This document shows positions 1 through 10,105 of a stretch of 60,933 nucleotides of DNA, piece by piece. Position numbers and translations under genes: made by a program. Position 1 is the stretch's first letter, and every line of letters begins with the position of its first letter. The notes below the pieces were generated by a model that was given only the letters and a program-made list of their open reading frames with translations, did not search any database and was not told where the DNA came from. The DNA comes from a virus, in IMG/VR virus record IMGVR_UViG_3300051212_000930, positions 1 through 60,933 of that record. One strand, 5' to 3'.

Positions 1-3000
1 TTGTGTCATCATTACCTGTTGGTTGAACACTTAATGTGGTCGTAGTACCAGGAATTGCATTTTTATCGTATGATAAATTTAATGTGATCCCACTTGTAAC
101 CTCAAAGTTTGCGGCTGTTGGGGATAATGATACGTTATTTTTAATCGCAACAGATTCTGGTAAGCTATTGTTAAATGTGTACGCGTTACCCGAAATTTGT
201 TGTATTTTTAAATCTTTGGTTATTTGTTTAAAAAAATAATTCCCATTACCCAAAGACAAAAATTTGAGTTTATTACCGTAATTTAATTCAGAGTCATCAA
301 TAACAATTTTAATATCAGCAAATTCTAATAACTCATAATTGTTAAATGACATTGTTCTGTATTTGTAGTACGGGTCATAACCAAAAAGTGTTTCAGCCGA
401 AGTTTTTAATTTGTACTCATTCGGTATCACTTCATATCGATATGTTTTTGTTTCATCAGTCTTAATGTCATAACCATCTAAAACAACAGACAATCCATTA
501 ATTAAACTCACTAATTTACCCGTATTTCTCTCTAAATCACGTAAAATGACTCTCTTTTCTTCAGTAACGCCACTAACATATTTTGATAATTTGTCAATTA
601 AAAAATCAGTAAATATTTTTTGATGTGTAGACTCAAAGTTTTGTAAAAATTGGTCGAAGACATTTCTAGTTTTATCGTTTCTATGCCAAAAATGACACAA
701 GTTTAATTTAATTTTAAGCCCCATTTCTTCACCGAGTGCTAAAATAATATCACTTATATTCTCACTATAGTCGGTGTAATTTTTAAAATAAAAACCAGCA
801 ACTTCCGCATTTGTTTTTGTTGTATTGTTTTGATAACCACCTGTAAAGTTACCTGGATCAAACCTATTTAAATCGTCAAATGTACCAGCCGTTGAAACTA
901 ATGTGCTACCATTACCAATTTTATACATATAATTTTGTGGATTAAGATGTAATTTTAGTGGTGATAATTTAGCGGTTTTAATTTGATCAGATAAATTTTT
1001 ATTTAATAAATCATATGAACCATATTCGACATAATTTCTTTCAATAGCTTCTTTATCAAAAATAGTAAATAGGTTATATTTACCATTTGTTGTACCAGTT
1101 GTAATACCAGTTATATCATTAAAAACATCATCATTATTTGGAAGCGCACCCATTTCGGTTAAAGGGTCTGTAAGATCAATACCTTGATTACTTGTTGTTG
1201 AACCAGTTGTGCCAGTTATTATATTATTTGAATTTGTTTTTGTTAGCCTTTTATTGTAATTTTTATTTAAAATCAAATCCAGTAACGTCATGTTTGAGTC
1301 CGTAACTGTATTAAAATTCATATTACCATTAAAGACATTGGCATATGTTTCATAAAGTTGTTTAAACACATCTCTATAATGCACCTCATACCAATTAAAG
1401 TAGGATTTGTCCAAATATTGATTTGGGTTGTTTGGGTCTTTCGACACGTTACTAAATTCTAAAACAAATGCCTGTTCCCCATAGTTTCTCCATTTTATTT
1501 CTTCCCAATACTTTTTATTTGTTACTGGGGCTTGAGACCCATTTAATGTATTTTGAGTCAATAAATCCTTTTCATTATCAGCTTTTCTTAAATAAAATTT
1601 ACCTTGGTCGGAAACTATTTCATATGGTTGATATACCGTTGATTGGTTATACGCGTTCGCTGTAAATAAATCCATAGAATAATTACCACCTGGTGTTGTT
1701 GGTATTCTTTTTTTAGTAATTACACCGATGGTTCCATATGGAACATCATCAAGAAAATCGGCTGGAACTATTCTCTCAGCAGCAGCTACAATTGGTATTA
1801 AATCTAATGTGTTATTATCAAAGAAACTTCTTTCTAAATTAATTAAATTTCTTTCAAATAAATCTTTGTTCGCAAATGTTCTATCATCGTAAACATCAGC
1901 ATTAGCATAATAGTTAAAAGATAAAGCATTTTGTAACTCGTCAACGTATTTTCTTAAACCAGAACCCCCAATGTATTTAAAACTTAATTGCACATCAGCA
2001 ATCATTGGTTGTGCTCCGATACCCTCTGGGTTTAAATCCCAAACAAGTGGTTCATATGATATATTTAAATTATCAATAACGATCTTTGTGTGATAAAAAT
2101 CACCAATTCTTAAAACACAAATGGGTGGTTTACCAAATGCGGTATTAGACGCATCACAAGAATCTTCACCATGTTTTCTTTTTATTGTTTCACCAGGTCT
2201 TAAACATTGTTGTAAAAATGTTAATCTAGCATTTAAACCTTCGGGTGTAATTGCATGAAATGCTGGTTGAAAATATTTTAATTTTTGTTTTAAGGAATCG
2301 TACATAAAAGGTGCATCCGCTCTAAGTAATTCAAAATAATCACACTCTGTAATCATTTTATTTATAATTCTTTGCGCAATTTCTCTTTTTGTCACATTCT
2401 CATATGTGAGTGGTTTTTCTTCTTGTGTAATAATAGTTGTTTCAACTGGAATAGCTTCTTTTGGTTTTTTAATATCCTCTGGTTTGTTGATAACCTCAAC
2501 TTTAATTTCAGCTCTTCTTGCAAACGAACTTACAATTGATAGTGCACCACAAACAACATCTTTATATGGTCTGTCAATTTTAGCCTCAATTGTACCAATG
2601 TGACTTGAATTAACACCTGGTATCCAATTGCCTGTGATTGCTTTTTTAGCTAAAGCGTCTGTTTCAAAACAACAATATTTAACCTTTGTTGTGCTATTAG
2701 GATCTGGTGCGTCAACTGTGTAAAAAATATTCTTATTTGGCCCAGCTGTTTGTGGGTTTGGTATCATTTCTTTTATCGCATCCGTTGATGTAATACCTTT
2801 TGCTTCAGTTAAAACAAATGTTATTGTATCTTTTGTATCTGGCTTAGCTCCATCTCTTTTAAAACTTACAATCGATTGTGTTCCAGTATATAGTTGCTCT
2901 AAATAACTGTCAAACCACTCATTAGCCTCAAGTGGGTCATCATTGTCATAATAAATTTTACCCAAATCACCTTTACTGATTACCTTTGTCACTAACCATT

Positions 3001-6000
3001 TAAGCGTTGAAATAAATCTCCTTCTTGATAATATATTGTTATAATTTGCTGTACCTTGGTCTGGGCCCAAAGGTGATGCGTGTGTTTCTATTGTAATTTT
3101 TAAATCAAATCCTTTATACTTTGGATCGGATAAATCTTGTTCAATAGTTTGAAACTGTTTTTGCATACCATACCATTTTGGTTTTCCAGCTTCTGTTGAT
3201 TCCATGTAATTTTCGGCGGAATCTTTTCCTATTGTATAATTATATCTAATCCATTCTGGAGGTATTATACCCGATGATCTATAATTATTTTTAATTGCTT
3301 CAGCATTATTAGTTATATCAACACCCTTTGTTAATTCATAATATCTTGTAAATAAAATGTCAAAAGATTCTATTTTACCAGTATCATATATTGGACTAAT
3401 ATTTTTATCAAAATCATTAGGCCTTAATGGTACATCATTTTCAAAAAATAAACAATCTCCATCAATTATTGATTTTGGTTTTTCTCTATCAATAGTTATT
3501 GTTTGGTCAGCTTCGGGTTGTTTGTACGTTATTACCTTTTCAAGTTTTGGTTTTAATTTTTCATTTGATTTTGTTAAATCAAGATCACCAATAACTTTTT
3601 TAAAATAGTCTATGTCAGATTGTGTAAATTGATTCCATATTCTTGCTAACTCAAAAACATCAAAATCTAAGCAACCAGCCCAAAAAGCTGCGAGTAATTC
3701 ATCAACTTCACCGTCTGTTAATCTTGCTAATTCTTTCTGAGTTAATAAATTTAATATTGATGGGTGATCAACAACAATTTTCCAACTTAATGTTCCAGTT
3801 CTTTCTGAATTATTATATGTGTAAATTGGTTCTGGTCTACCCAAAAACTGATGTGTCGTCCAATTTGCTGTTGTATTATCTGTAAATTTAATATCATATG
3901 GCGGAAACCACATAATTCTACCGCCATTAGGGCCTTTTTCACAAGCTGGTAAATCCGTTTTACCATAATAGTTGTTTGCCTTATAATCTCTCCACGCAAG
4001 ATTTTCAATTGAAAACATGTATTTTCTTGCACGTCTTTCACCAAAATATTCAACAACCGCGTCACCAGAACCATCACCTAATCGACCATAACCAGTGTTA
4101 ACATTTAGCTCAGATGGAAATATATTGTAATTACCAAATCTATCAATAACAGAATTTCGCTCTTTTCTTATTAATTCTTTATATCTAACTAAGTCTGTTA
4201 CTTTATTATAAGGTTTAATTTTTGTCCAAACACGGCAAAGCTCAGCTTCGTTATACATTTCCCTATCACTTCTTTTTCCTGTTGGATCTAAACCTGGAAC
4301 TAAATAACGATAACCAATAACATCACCTTGTTTATTTAATCTCTCTGTTTTCTTTGGTAATATAGTTCCGTTTGCTCTAGACATAAAATCATAACCATCG
4401 TAAAATTTGGTTATGGTTTGATCAATAGGCGAATTAAACACACCAAATTCAGTTTGAATTCCTTTTTCAAGCAATTGGCTTGTTGTGTATAAAACCGAAC
4501 ATTCTCTAAAATTACCTTGTTTAAATTTGTTTACACTCAATAATGAGCTAGTGCTATCTATGTTAATTGGTACTGGTTGTGCTTTTTGGTTTGTTTTGAA
4601 ATCAAAAGCTTTATCTTGAGCTGTTGATGATTTCCAAATAAAGTGTGTTTTAACCGAACCGTATTCACTCACACCTTGTGGTCTGTCAATACCATCCGTA
4701 TCAGATCCACTGTAACCTGGTTCTTCATATTGATTTATAAGGGTTAAATTACCTTTTTTAAGTGATTCGACAATAGTTTGGTTGCTTCTAACTTGATGAC
4801 CGTCAGCATCTTGTAGTAAATAAAATGGATCGTCATACTTACCCTTGTTGCCAATATAATATCTACCTTCTGGCGTTTCACCAGCTCCTATACCAAAATA
4901 ACCGCCAATTTTTCTTAACTCTTGTAATTCTTCTTGGCCTAAAAATAAAGTTGTTTCTTGATCGGCTAAATAATCTGGTTGGTATTTGTTTTTACCAACG
5001 TTATAAAATAAAGAATATCTTTGGCCCGAACCAGTTCTTCTTATAAAATACCCATCTCTATCTTCTTTTCTTGTAACTTGTTTACCTAATAAATTATCAA
5101 TAAATTTAGCAAAACCACTTTTTGGTTCACCATCTGAGTTAAATTCAATAACATTACCAAAACATTTAGGTGCGAGGTCATCATCAGTGCTCATTGCAAA
5201 ATCAAATGCAATCGGGTTTGTTAAACCCGCTAAACTACCAGCGAACTCAGCTGCTTTGCCTAATGTGGTAGACGCTACGCTAATCTCATAATTTCTTTCA
5301 AATAAATTAAACCAACCAAACGGATTTCTAACAATATTAGCGGCAGCGATTGGATTTGTTAAAGCTTCATCTAAGTTTGTCGCACCTAGTGTTTTTCTCT
5401 CAATTGCACGTTTGATCCTACTTTCAAAATTAAATTTTAACTCTAGAGCGGCGATATTCATCAATAACGTTTCGTTTGTTAACGGAGGCGTTCCACCGTT
5501 TAATAAAAACGACATGGGATCCGCAGAATTTGTCATAATTGCTAACGGATTTATTGATGTTTGTATGTTTAAGAATGAACTTGGTTCATATTCTTGTGGC
5601 CCAGCATAATTAAAAACACCAGAATTATAAGCATCCACATATGGTTTACTAAAAGCATCTGGTTTTAAACTTAGAACCGTTGGTTCAAATTGATTAATCT
5701 CAACTGGGAAATATCTATTTTGTTGTAATTGTAGTTGCAGAGCAACTTCTGGTGTCTGATTTGATAATAACGATACGCTTATGGCGTTCGGTATATTAAG
5801 GTCATTAATTAACGTTAGTTTACCAATTGACTGTAATAACGAGGTATATGTATAACCACCTTGGCTTAAATAATCATATAATGGATCATTTTCTGATGGA
5901 TCGCTAATATTAATTGGTTTATTTTTGTTAAATAATTTTTGTCTTTCCACATTTGCCGCATTGTCAACAGTTCCTGGGTTTAATACCACACTGTCCCCTA

Positions 6001-6496
6001 TTGTCGTTTCCTGGCCAATACCACTAAGATAACCTGAAGATATATTTGCTAAAATGTCTGGTGGTGTTTGTAAGTTTCTATTTAAGTTTTTTTGTCTTGG
6101 GTTAATAGAGTCAGTTACAACGTCACCTGGATTAGTTACATTATAATCATTAATATCGGTAGGTAACCCTCTACCAGAAAGATATTGTTGTGTTAAACCT
6201 TGGTTTGCTGTAATATTACCAATACCAGTAGCAATCTCATTAGGCGTCTGTAAGTTTTTATTTAAATTTTTTTGTCTTGGGTTAATAGAATCAGTCACAA
6301 CATTACCAGGGTCGGTTAATTTAACTGAAGCCTTATCTGTTTTAATAACCGCATCCTTACCTAATGCATCAATATATGCCGCATATAACGCAGCACCACT
6401 CAAATCAACTAAACCCAGAACAACATCTGGTGGTGTTTTTAAATTTAATTTTAGAACCTCGTCTCTAAATTGCTCAGAAAATATTTTAAGACCCAT
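1..6496 (-). CDS. Giant baseplate/tail structural protein (partial, runs off the left edge)
   Basis: One reading frame starts at ATG 6496 and reads leftwards to base 1. Codons checked near 3900, 2040 and the left edge stay in this frame, giving at least 2165 residues with no C-terminus. Residues about 14-33, 71-90 and 131-150 carry a repeated 'NLxTPPD' motif. Around residues 1005-1165 there is an OmpA-like pattern: 'LFFENDVPLRP' early, then 'ETHASPLG' and 'NNILSRRR', resembling a peptidoglycan-binding domain. Near residue 1465 'PPICVLRIGDFYHTKIVI' resembles the tube/baseplate-junction fold of T4 gp48/54-type proteins. The rest is Asn/Thr-rich structural sequence. It lies directly downstream of the tape measure gene, where baseplate genes are expected. 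Baseplate assignment is inference; a tail fibre or wall-contacting tip protein is the alternative. Confidence 0.75.
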   Translation of the reverse strand, partial: MGLKIFSEQFRDEVLKLNLKTPPDVVLGLVDLSGAALYAAYIDALGKDAVIKTDKASVKLTDPGNVVTDSINPRQKNLNKNLQTPNEIATGIGNITANQGLTQQYLSGRGLPTDINDYNVTNPGDVVTDSINPRQKNLNRNLQTPPDILANISSGYLSGIGQETTIGDSVVLNPGTVDNAANVERQKLFNKNKPINISDPSENDPLYDYLSQGGYTYTSLLQSIGKLTLINDLNIPNAISVSLLSNQTPEVALQLQLQQNRYFPVEINQFEPTVLSLKPDAFSKPYVDAYNSGVFNYAGPQEYEPSSFLNIQTSINPLAIMTNSADPMSFLLNGGTPPLTNETLLMNIAALELKFNFESRIKRAIERKTLGATNLDEALTNPIAAANIVRNPFGWFNLFERNYEISVASTTLGKAAEFAGSLAGLTNPIAFDFAMSTDDDLAPKCFGNVIEFNSDGEPKSGFAKFIDNLLGKQVTRKEDRDGYFIRRTGSGQRYSLFYNVGKNKYQPDYLADQETTLFLGQEELQELRKIGGYFGIGAGETPEGRYYIGNKGKYDDPFYLLQDADGHQVRSNQTIVESLKKGNLTLINQYEEPGYSGSDTDGIDRPQGVSEYGSVKTHFIWKSSTAQDKAFDFKTNQKAQPVPINIDSTSSLLSVNKFKQGNFRECSVLYTTSQLLEKGIQTEFGVFNSPIDQTITKFYDGYDFMSRANGTILPKKTERLNKQGDVIGYRYLVPGLDPTGKRSDREMYNEAELCRVWTKIKPYNKVTDLVRYKELIRKERNSVIDRFGNYNIFPSELNVNTGYGRLGDGSGDAVVEYFGERRARKYMFSIENLAWRDYKANNYYGKTDLPACEKGPNGGRIMWFPPYDIKFTDNTTANWTTHQFLGRPEPIYTYNNSERTGTLSWKIVVDHPSILNLLTQKELARLTDGEVDELLAAFWAGCLDFDVFELARIWNQFTQSDIDYFKKVIGDLDLTKSNEKLKPKLEKVITYKQPEADQTITIDREKPKSIIDGDCLFFENDVPLRPNDFDKNISPIYDTGKIESFDILFTRYYELTKGVDITNNAEAIKNNYRSSGIIPPEWIRYNYTIGKDSAENYMESTEAGKPKWYGMQKQFQTIEQDLSDPKYKGFDLKITIETHASPLGPDQGTANYNNILSRRRFISTLKWLVTKVISKGDLGKIYYDNDDPLEANEWFDSYLEQLYTGTQSIVSFKRDGAKPDTKDTITFVLTEAKGITSTDAIKEMIPNPQTAGPNKNIFYTVDAPDPNSTTKVKYCCFETDALAKKAITGNWIPGVNSSHIGTIEAKIDRPYKDVVCGALSIVSSFARRAEIKVEVINKPEDIKKPKEAIPVETTIITQEEKPLTYENVTKREIAQRIINKMITECDYFELLRADAPFMYDSLKQKLKYFQPAFHAITPEGLNARLTFLQQCLRPGETIKRKHGEDSCDASNTAFGKPPICVLRIGDFYHTKIVIDNLNISYEPLVWDLNPEGIGAQPMIADVQLSFKYIGGSGLRKYVDELQNALSFNYYANADVYDDRTFANKDLFERNLINLERSFFDNNTLDLIPIVAAAERIVPADFLDDVPYGTIGVITKKRIPTTPGGNYSMDLFTANAYNQSTVYQPYEIVSDQGKFYLRKADNEKDLLTQNTLNGSQAPVTNKKYWEEIKWRNYGEQAFVLEFSNVSKDPNNPNQYLDKSYFNWYEVHYRDVFKQLYETYANVFNGNMNFNTVTDSNMTLLDLILNKNYNKRLTKTNSNNIITGTTGSTTSNQGIDLTDPLTEMGALPNNDDVFNDITGITTGTTNGKYNLFTIFDKEAIERNYVEYGSYDLLNKNLSDQIKTAKLSPLKLHLNPQNYMYKIGNGSTLVSTAGTFDDLNRFDPGNFTGGYQNNTTKTNAEVAGFYFKNYTDYSENISDIILALGEEMGLKIKLNLCHFWHRNDKTRNVFDQFLQNFESTHQKIFTDFLIDKLSKYVSGVTEEKRVILRDLERNTGKLVSLINGLSVVLDGYDIKTDETKTYRYEVIPNEYKLKTSAETLFGYDPYYKYRTMSFNNYELLEFADIKIVIDDSELNYGNKLKFLSLGNGNYFFKQITKDLKIQQISGNAYTFNNSLPESVAIKNNVSLSPTAANFEVTSGITLNLSYDKNAIPGTTTTLSVQPTGNDDT
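6064..6320 (-). repeat. Two direct repeats, 180 bp apart, inside the giant structural gene
   Basis: Bases 6064-6140 and 6244-6320 are near-identical and exactly 180 bp (60 codons) apart. On the coding strand each encodes 'VVTDSINPRQKNLN' followed by K or R and 'NLQTP'. A third, weaker copy ('LNLKTPPDVV') sits another 60 codons nearer the N-terminus, so the N-terminal region is built from 60-residue units. Confidence 0.8.
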
Positions 6497-6514
6497 TTTT
6501 TTTTAATCAATTTT

Positions 6515-9361
6515 TTATAATAGTGGTTGTATTGGCGCCATATTCCCATTTTGGTAGTTACCAAATCCGCGTTCATATGAATCGTTTATTGACTTCATTC
6601 TTGCACCAATTAAATCCCTTGCGCCATACATTTGATCCCAAGTAACAACCTTACCATCATCTGATTTTATTGTAATAACCCCGCTATGTTGTACAGCATT
6701 TGTTGACCCGCCACCACCAGAACCTGCGGCTCTTTCTGCGGCTGCTTGATCAATAAATTGAACCATATCCCCTTTAGAGAATTTTGCATACGAGCCATCT
6801 TTATAAATAACACCATCATCAAACGCACCCATTTCTCTAGCGGCATTACCAGCATCAATACCCATTGAAACGGCTGAACCAACACCTGGAGCTACTATGT
6901 TAGCTAAATTAGCCGCACCAGAAAGTAAATTTAATCCAGCGCCAGTCCAATCACCCTCAAAAGCATCATATATTGCAAAACCAAGACTAGCCAAAGAACC
7001 GAGTACAGGTATTCTTTTTGCTGCCATTGCAGCAGCTTTAACACCCCATTGACCACCTCGTTTCATACCAACTTTAGCTAATCTAGCGGCATTTTTGCCA
7101 AATGGCCCTTTAAGACCTTGTATAACACCACCAGGTATATTTTTAGCGCCCAAAGCCGCTTTTCCATATAAACCAGCACCTTGTAAAAAAGAACCACCTT
7201 TATCTGGTGACATTTGACTGGCTATTGCACTTTGACCACTTTCACCATATAATGTTTTAAGAAGATCACTATCAGCAATTGCGGCACTTTGCATTTCAAG
7301 CCCGTAATTTTTCATTTTATTACCACCTAACCAGCTTGGTAATGCACCACCAATAATTTCTAATAATTTACCGATACCCGCTTTTAATATTGGTATAGTA
7401 AATTTTAAAACTTCACTTATAATAGGAACAGCAACATCTTTAAATAAAAGTTTTAAAGTTGCTGCTATTTTTTCACCCAATGTTTTTTGATCATTGGTAA
7501 AGATTTGTTCAATATTTTTGAAAATGTTTGTTGCTTTATCTATTAAGGTTTTAAACCCATTTGTTAAGCCATCGGAACCCATAATATCTTCCATTATGAA
7601 CTTTGCAATTTTTTCTGAACCCTTTTCAACCATTTGTAAAAATGATTCAAATTCAGTTCCACCAAATAATTTATTAAATACATTTGAAAACCCTAACATA
7701 ACTCTATCAACAACTAATGATAATCTTTCAAGTAAATTTTTTCTTTGACGTGCGGCGTCTTCGTTTTTCTTTCTTTCGTCAAGTACAGCTTTTAATTGAT
7801 TTTTATCTGTGATATTCTCAAGTAATTTTGTTGTACCATCAGACATTCGTATTTCATATTTACCTTGTTTGTTTAATTGCATTAAGCTGGCAATACCCAA
7901 ACGCTCTTCTTCACCTAAACCCATTAAGTTAAAACCAGCTTTACCAAGCGCAGTCATCTTATCAGCAATCTTAGCTTGTTCTAAAGCTGTATTCTTAATT
8001 TCGTTATAATCTTGACCTAATGTTTCAGCTGCGATTTTTAGCATTTTTCTTTCGGCTGGTGGTATTATAAAATCACTACCACTTTTAATTACAGCCCCCT
8101 TAACAAGGTCGGTAACTCTTTCAGCTAATTTAGCTGGATCATTCATTGATTCAAATGCAAGTTGCATTGGATCGCCAAAATTTTCAGCAAATTTTCCACC
8201 CAATACTTGCATTCTAGCTGCGGCTTCAACCGCTTTATCTAAATCTGAAAATGAATCTGTAAAAGCTTCAGTTGATTTACCAATATCAAATCTAATCGCA
8301 TTAGCTTTTGCTGCCAATTTTGTTAAATTATCCAATCCTCTACCAAAACCAATACCACTTAAACTTTCAACAAGTCCTTTGTATGTTTTTAATACTTTTA
8401 GTGAATTTAAATTCATTTTAGCAGCCATGTTTCTGGCTTTATCAGTTAAACCAATTGTTCTTTCGAGTGATATGCCAATGTTATCAAAACTCGCAGCTAA
8501 TTCTGCGGCGCCTTGAACACCTAAATTGGTTCCTAAACCTAACTCAATTAATTGTTTTACCTCACCTTCATTGAATATTCTATTTTTACCCGTGGTTTCA
8601 CTAAATGTTGACATTAACATTGCAACATCTTTCATTGTTCCACCAAATTGCATGGCGGATATTGTAAGTGAGGCAAAATTATTTAGTAAAGCTCTAGACT
8701 CTTCAGCTGTTAATCCAATATCAGCAGCTAAATTTCCAACTGTACTTTGTATTTCCAAAAATGTATTAAAGGCCTTTTTAAGTGGAGCTAAAACCATCTT
8801 AACGATAATACTACCAACCTTTATTAAAGTTGACGCAACAGCTCCTAATATAGAAAATACTGAACCCAATACGCTACCAATACTAACCATTACGTCAGAT
8901 ATAGCTGCACCAACAGATCCCATTCTACCTAATAATGGTATAGTTCTTCTCATTTGTTGTTGTGTAACCTTATTCATTTGGTTATCCAACTTCATTTTAT
9001 CTCTTTGTTTTGTTAATGCATCGGCAAATGCTGTATCACCTTTTTTTCTAGCTTTTAATATTTTTAACTCTAATTTTTCGATTAAAGCGTCATTTTCTTT
9101 AATTTTTTTACTAAATTCTAAATTTTGTTTTTGTTGTTCTCTAATTTTTTTACCAACACTAGCAACTCTCTTTAATACATTTAACCCTTTGACATCGGAT
9201 TTTAACATATCTTTTCTTGCTTTACCAACGTTAATTTCTGCGGTGTATACATCATTAAGTATATCACGCATTTGTTCAGCATTAACAACACCAGCGGCTA
9301 ATGCTCGTTCAAGAACACCACCAGCTTCAGTAAATTGCCTAAAAAGATCTCCTTGAGCCAT
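6515..9361 (-). CDS. Tail tape measure protein
   Basis: This 948-residue protein has the composition of a tape measure protein. It has an N-terminal charged helical region with coiled-coil character (Lys/Glu/Gln-rich, about residues 60-130), then a long hydrophobic stretch rich in Gly, Ile, Val and Ala (about 140-205), then alternating Ala/Gly-rich helical segments and a glycine patch near residue 890. Tape measure proteins set tail length and are extruded during DNA ejection; at roughly 1.5 A per residue this one would predict a tail near 140 nm. It follows the sheath, tube and chaperone-like genes and precedes the giant baseplate gene, the usual place. No enzymatic domain was recognised. 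The assignment rests on composition, size and synteny. Confidence 0.82.
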   Translation of the reverse strand: MAQGDLFRQFTEAGGVLERALAAGVVNAEQMRDILNDVYTAEINVGKARKDMLKSDVKGLNVLKRVASVGKKIREQQKQNLEFSKKIKENDALIEKLELKILKARKKGDTAFADALTKQRDKMKLDNQMNKVTQQQMRRTIPLLGRMGSVGAAISDVMVSIGSVLGSVFSILGAVASTLIKVGSIIVKMVLAPLKKAFNTFLEIQSTVGNLAADIGLTAEESRALLNNFASLTISAMQFGGTMKDVAMLMSTFSETTGKNRIFNEGEVKQLIELGLGTNLGVQGAAELAASFDNIGISLERTIGLTDKARNMAAKMNLNSLKVLKTYKGLVESLSGIGFGRGLDNLTKLAAKANAIRFDIGKSTEAFTDSFSDLDKAVEAAARMQVLGGKFAENFGDPMQLAFESMNDPAKLAERVTDLVKGAVIKSGSDFIIPPAERKMLKIAAETLGQDYNEIKNTALEQAKIADKMTALGKAGFNLMGLGEEERLGIASLMQLNKQGKYEIRMSDGTTKLLENITDKNQLKAVLDERKKNEDAARQRKNLLERLSLVVDRVMLGFSNVFNKLFGGTEFESFLQMVEKGSEKIAKFIMEDIMGSDGLTNGFKTLIDKATNIFKNIEQIFTNDQKTLGEKIAATLKLLFKDVAVPIISEVLKFTIPILKAGIGKLLEIIGGALPSWLGGNKMKNYGLEMQSAAIADSDLLKTLYGESGQSAIASQMSPDKGGSFLQGAGLYGKAALGAKNIPGGVIQGLKGPFGKNAARLAKVGMKRGGQWGVKAAAMAAKRIPVLGSLASLGFAIYDAFEGDWTGAGLNLLSGAANLANIVAPGVGSAVSMGIDAGNAAREMGAFDDGVIYKDGSYAKFSKGDMVQFIDQAAAERAAGSGGGGSTNAVQHSGVITIKSDDGKVVTWDQMYGARDLIGARMKSINDSYERGFGNYQNGNMAPIQPLL

Positions 9362-9369
9362 TCGTTAAA

Positions 9370-10041
9370 TTAAAAATCTATTGTAATTATTTTTCCACCA
9401 CTACCTAATAAAACGTTGTTAATATTATAAGATGATTTATTATTATTTAAATCATTATAAAAACTTCTAAAATCATTTTGATTAAAAGCTCTATTTTTAA
9501 TTACCATACCAACTAAATCAGTTAACTTATCATCATTAAATATGATTGATATTGATTTGCCTTTTAAAAGTACTAAAGTATCACCTTCTAGATTTGTTGA
9601 TGATATCAAATAACTGAATTTTGAATTAAAAGTATTTTGGTCTAAATCAGCCGCTGGTAAAACCCTGTGAGTTTTCATTAAGGCGTAAATTTTATAAATA
9701 TCTCTATGGTGTTTTTTTGGTAAATCAACTGTTCTACCATCAATATCAACTCTAGTTGCACCACCACCTCTTAACAATTGATCAGCTGCATATTGAATCT
9801 CTCTTGTATTTTGGTCGGTCTTGGACATTATATTCAATAGTTTTTGATCCCTATCACTTAAACCAAGGCCTCTTTTAACTTTATTCATTAATTGATTTAG
9901 AACACTCCTATCATTTGGTTTGAACACTTGTTCAATATCTTGTTGACTACCTTTAAGAACTTCATTAATCGTTTCACCAGTTGTTGTGAAATCGTTATTT
10001 TCGATCATTCGTATTCTTTCTTTTATTTTTTCGATAGACAT
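9370..10041 (-). CDS. Conserved tail-module protein of unknown function
   Basis: This 223-residue protein is not recognised. It is charged and soluble-looking, with a helical N-terminal half (about residues 1-95) and a more beta-rich C-terminal half ending in 'GSGGKIITIDF'. It ends 8 bp before the tape measure gene and is probably co-transcribed with it. It follows a terminator (10080-10101) and has its own late-type promoter (10058-10065). Its place between the chaperone-like ORFs and the tape measure gene suggests a role in tail or baseplate hub assembly, but nothing in the sequence proves this. Confidence 0.7.
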   Translation of the reverse strand: MSIEKIKERIRMIENNDFTTTGETINEVLKGSQQDIEQVFKPNDRSVLNQLMNKVKRGLGLSDRDQKLLNIMSKTDQNTREIQYAADQLLRGGGATRVDIDGRTVDLPKKHHRDIYKIYALMKTHRVLPAADLDQNTFNSKFSYLISSTNLEGDTLVLLKGKSISIIFNDDKLTDLVGMVIKNRAFNQNDFRSFYNDLNNNKSSYNINNVLLGSGGKIITIDF

Positions 10042-10057
10042 GATTTTTTACTTTTTA

Positions 10058-10065
10058 TATAAATA
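10058..10065 (-). promoter_or_regulatory. Late-type promoter motif TATTTATA
   Basis: The coding strand reads CTATTTATA, 17 nt upstream of the ATG at 10041 and just downstream of a terminator for the preceding genes. The same motif precedes many other structural genes in the window. It is proposed as the target of the gp55-like sigma factor. Confidence 0.45.
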
Positions 10066-10079
10066 GTTTTAAATTAAAA

Positions 10080-10101
10080 AACCCACAAGAAATTGTGGGT
10101 T
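10080..10101 (-). terminator. Intrinsic terminator after the gp26-like/chaperone pair
   Basis: A perfect 9-bp stem (AACCCACAA / TTGTGGGTT) with a 4-nt loop is followed, on the minus strand, by a T-rich run. It lies 5 bp past the stop of the 10106-10375 gene. Confidence 0.8.
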
Positions 10102-10105
10102 CTAT

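Noticed and set aside
3787-4077. A 96-codon minus-strand gene
   Set aside because: Different frame inside the giant baseplate gene, whose own frame is continuous here (codons checked around 3900).
8526-9356. A 276-codon plus-strand frame opposite the tape measure gene
   Set aside because: Lies wholly antisense to a well-supported 948-residue protein and its translation has the Cys/Ser/Leu-rich composition of a shadow frame. No promoter or terminator goes with it.
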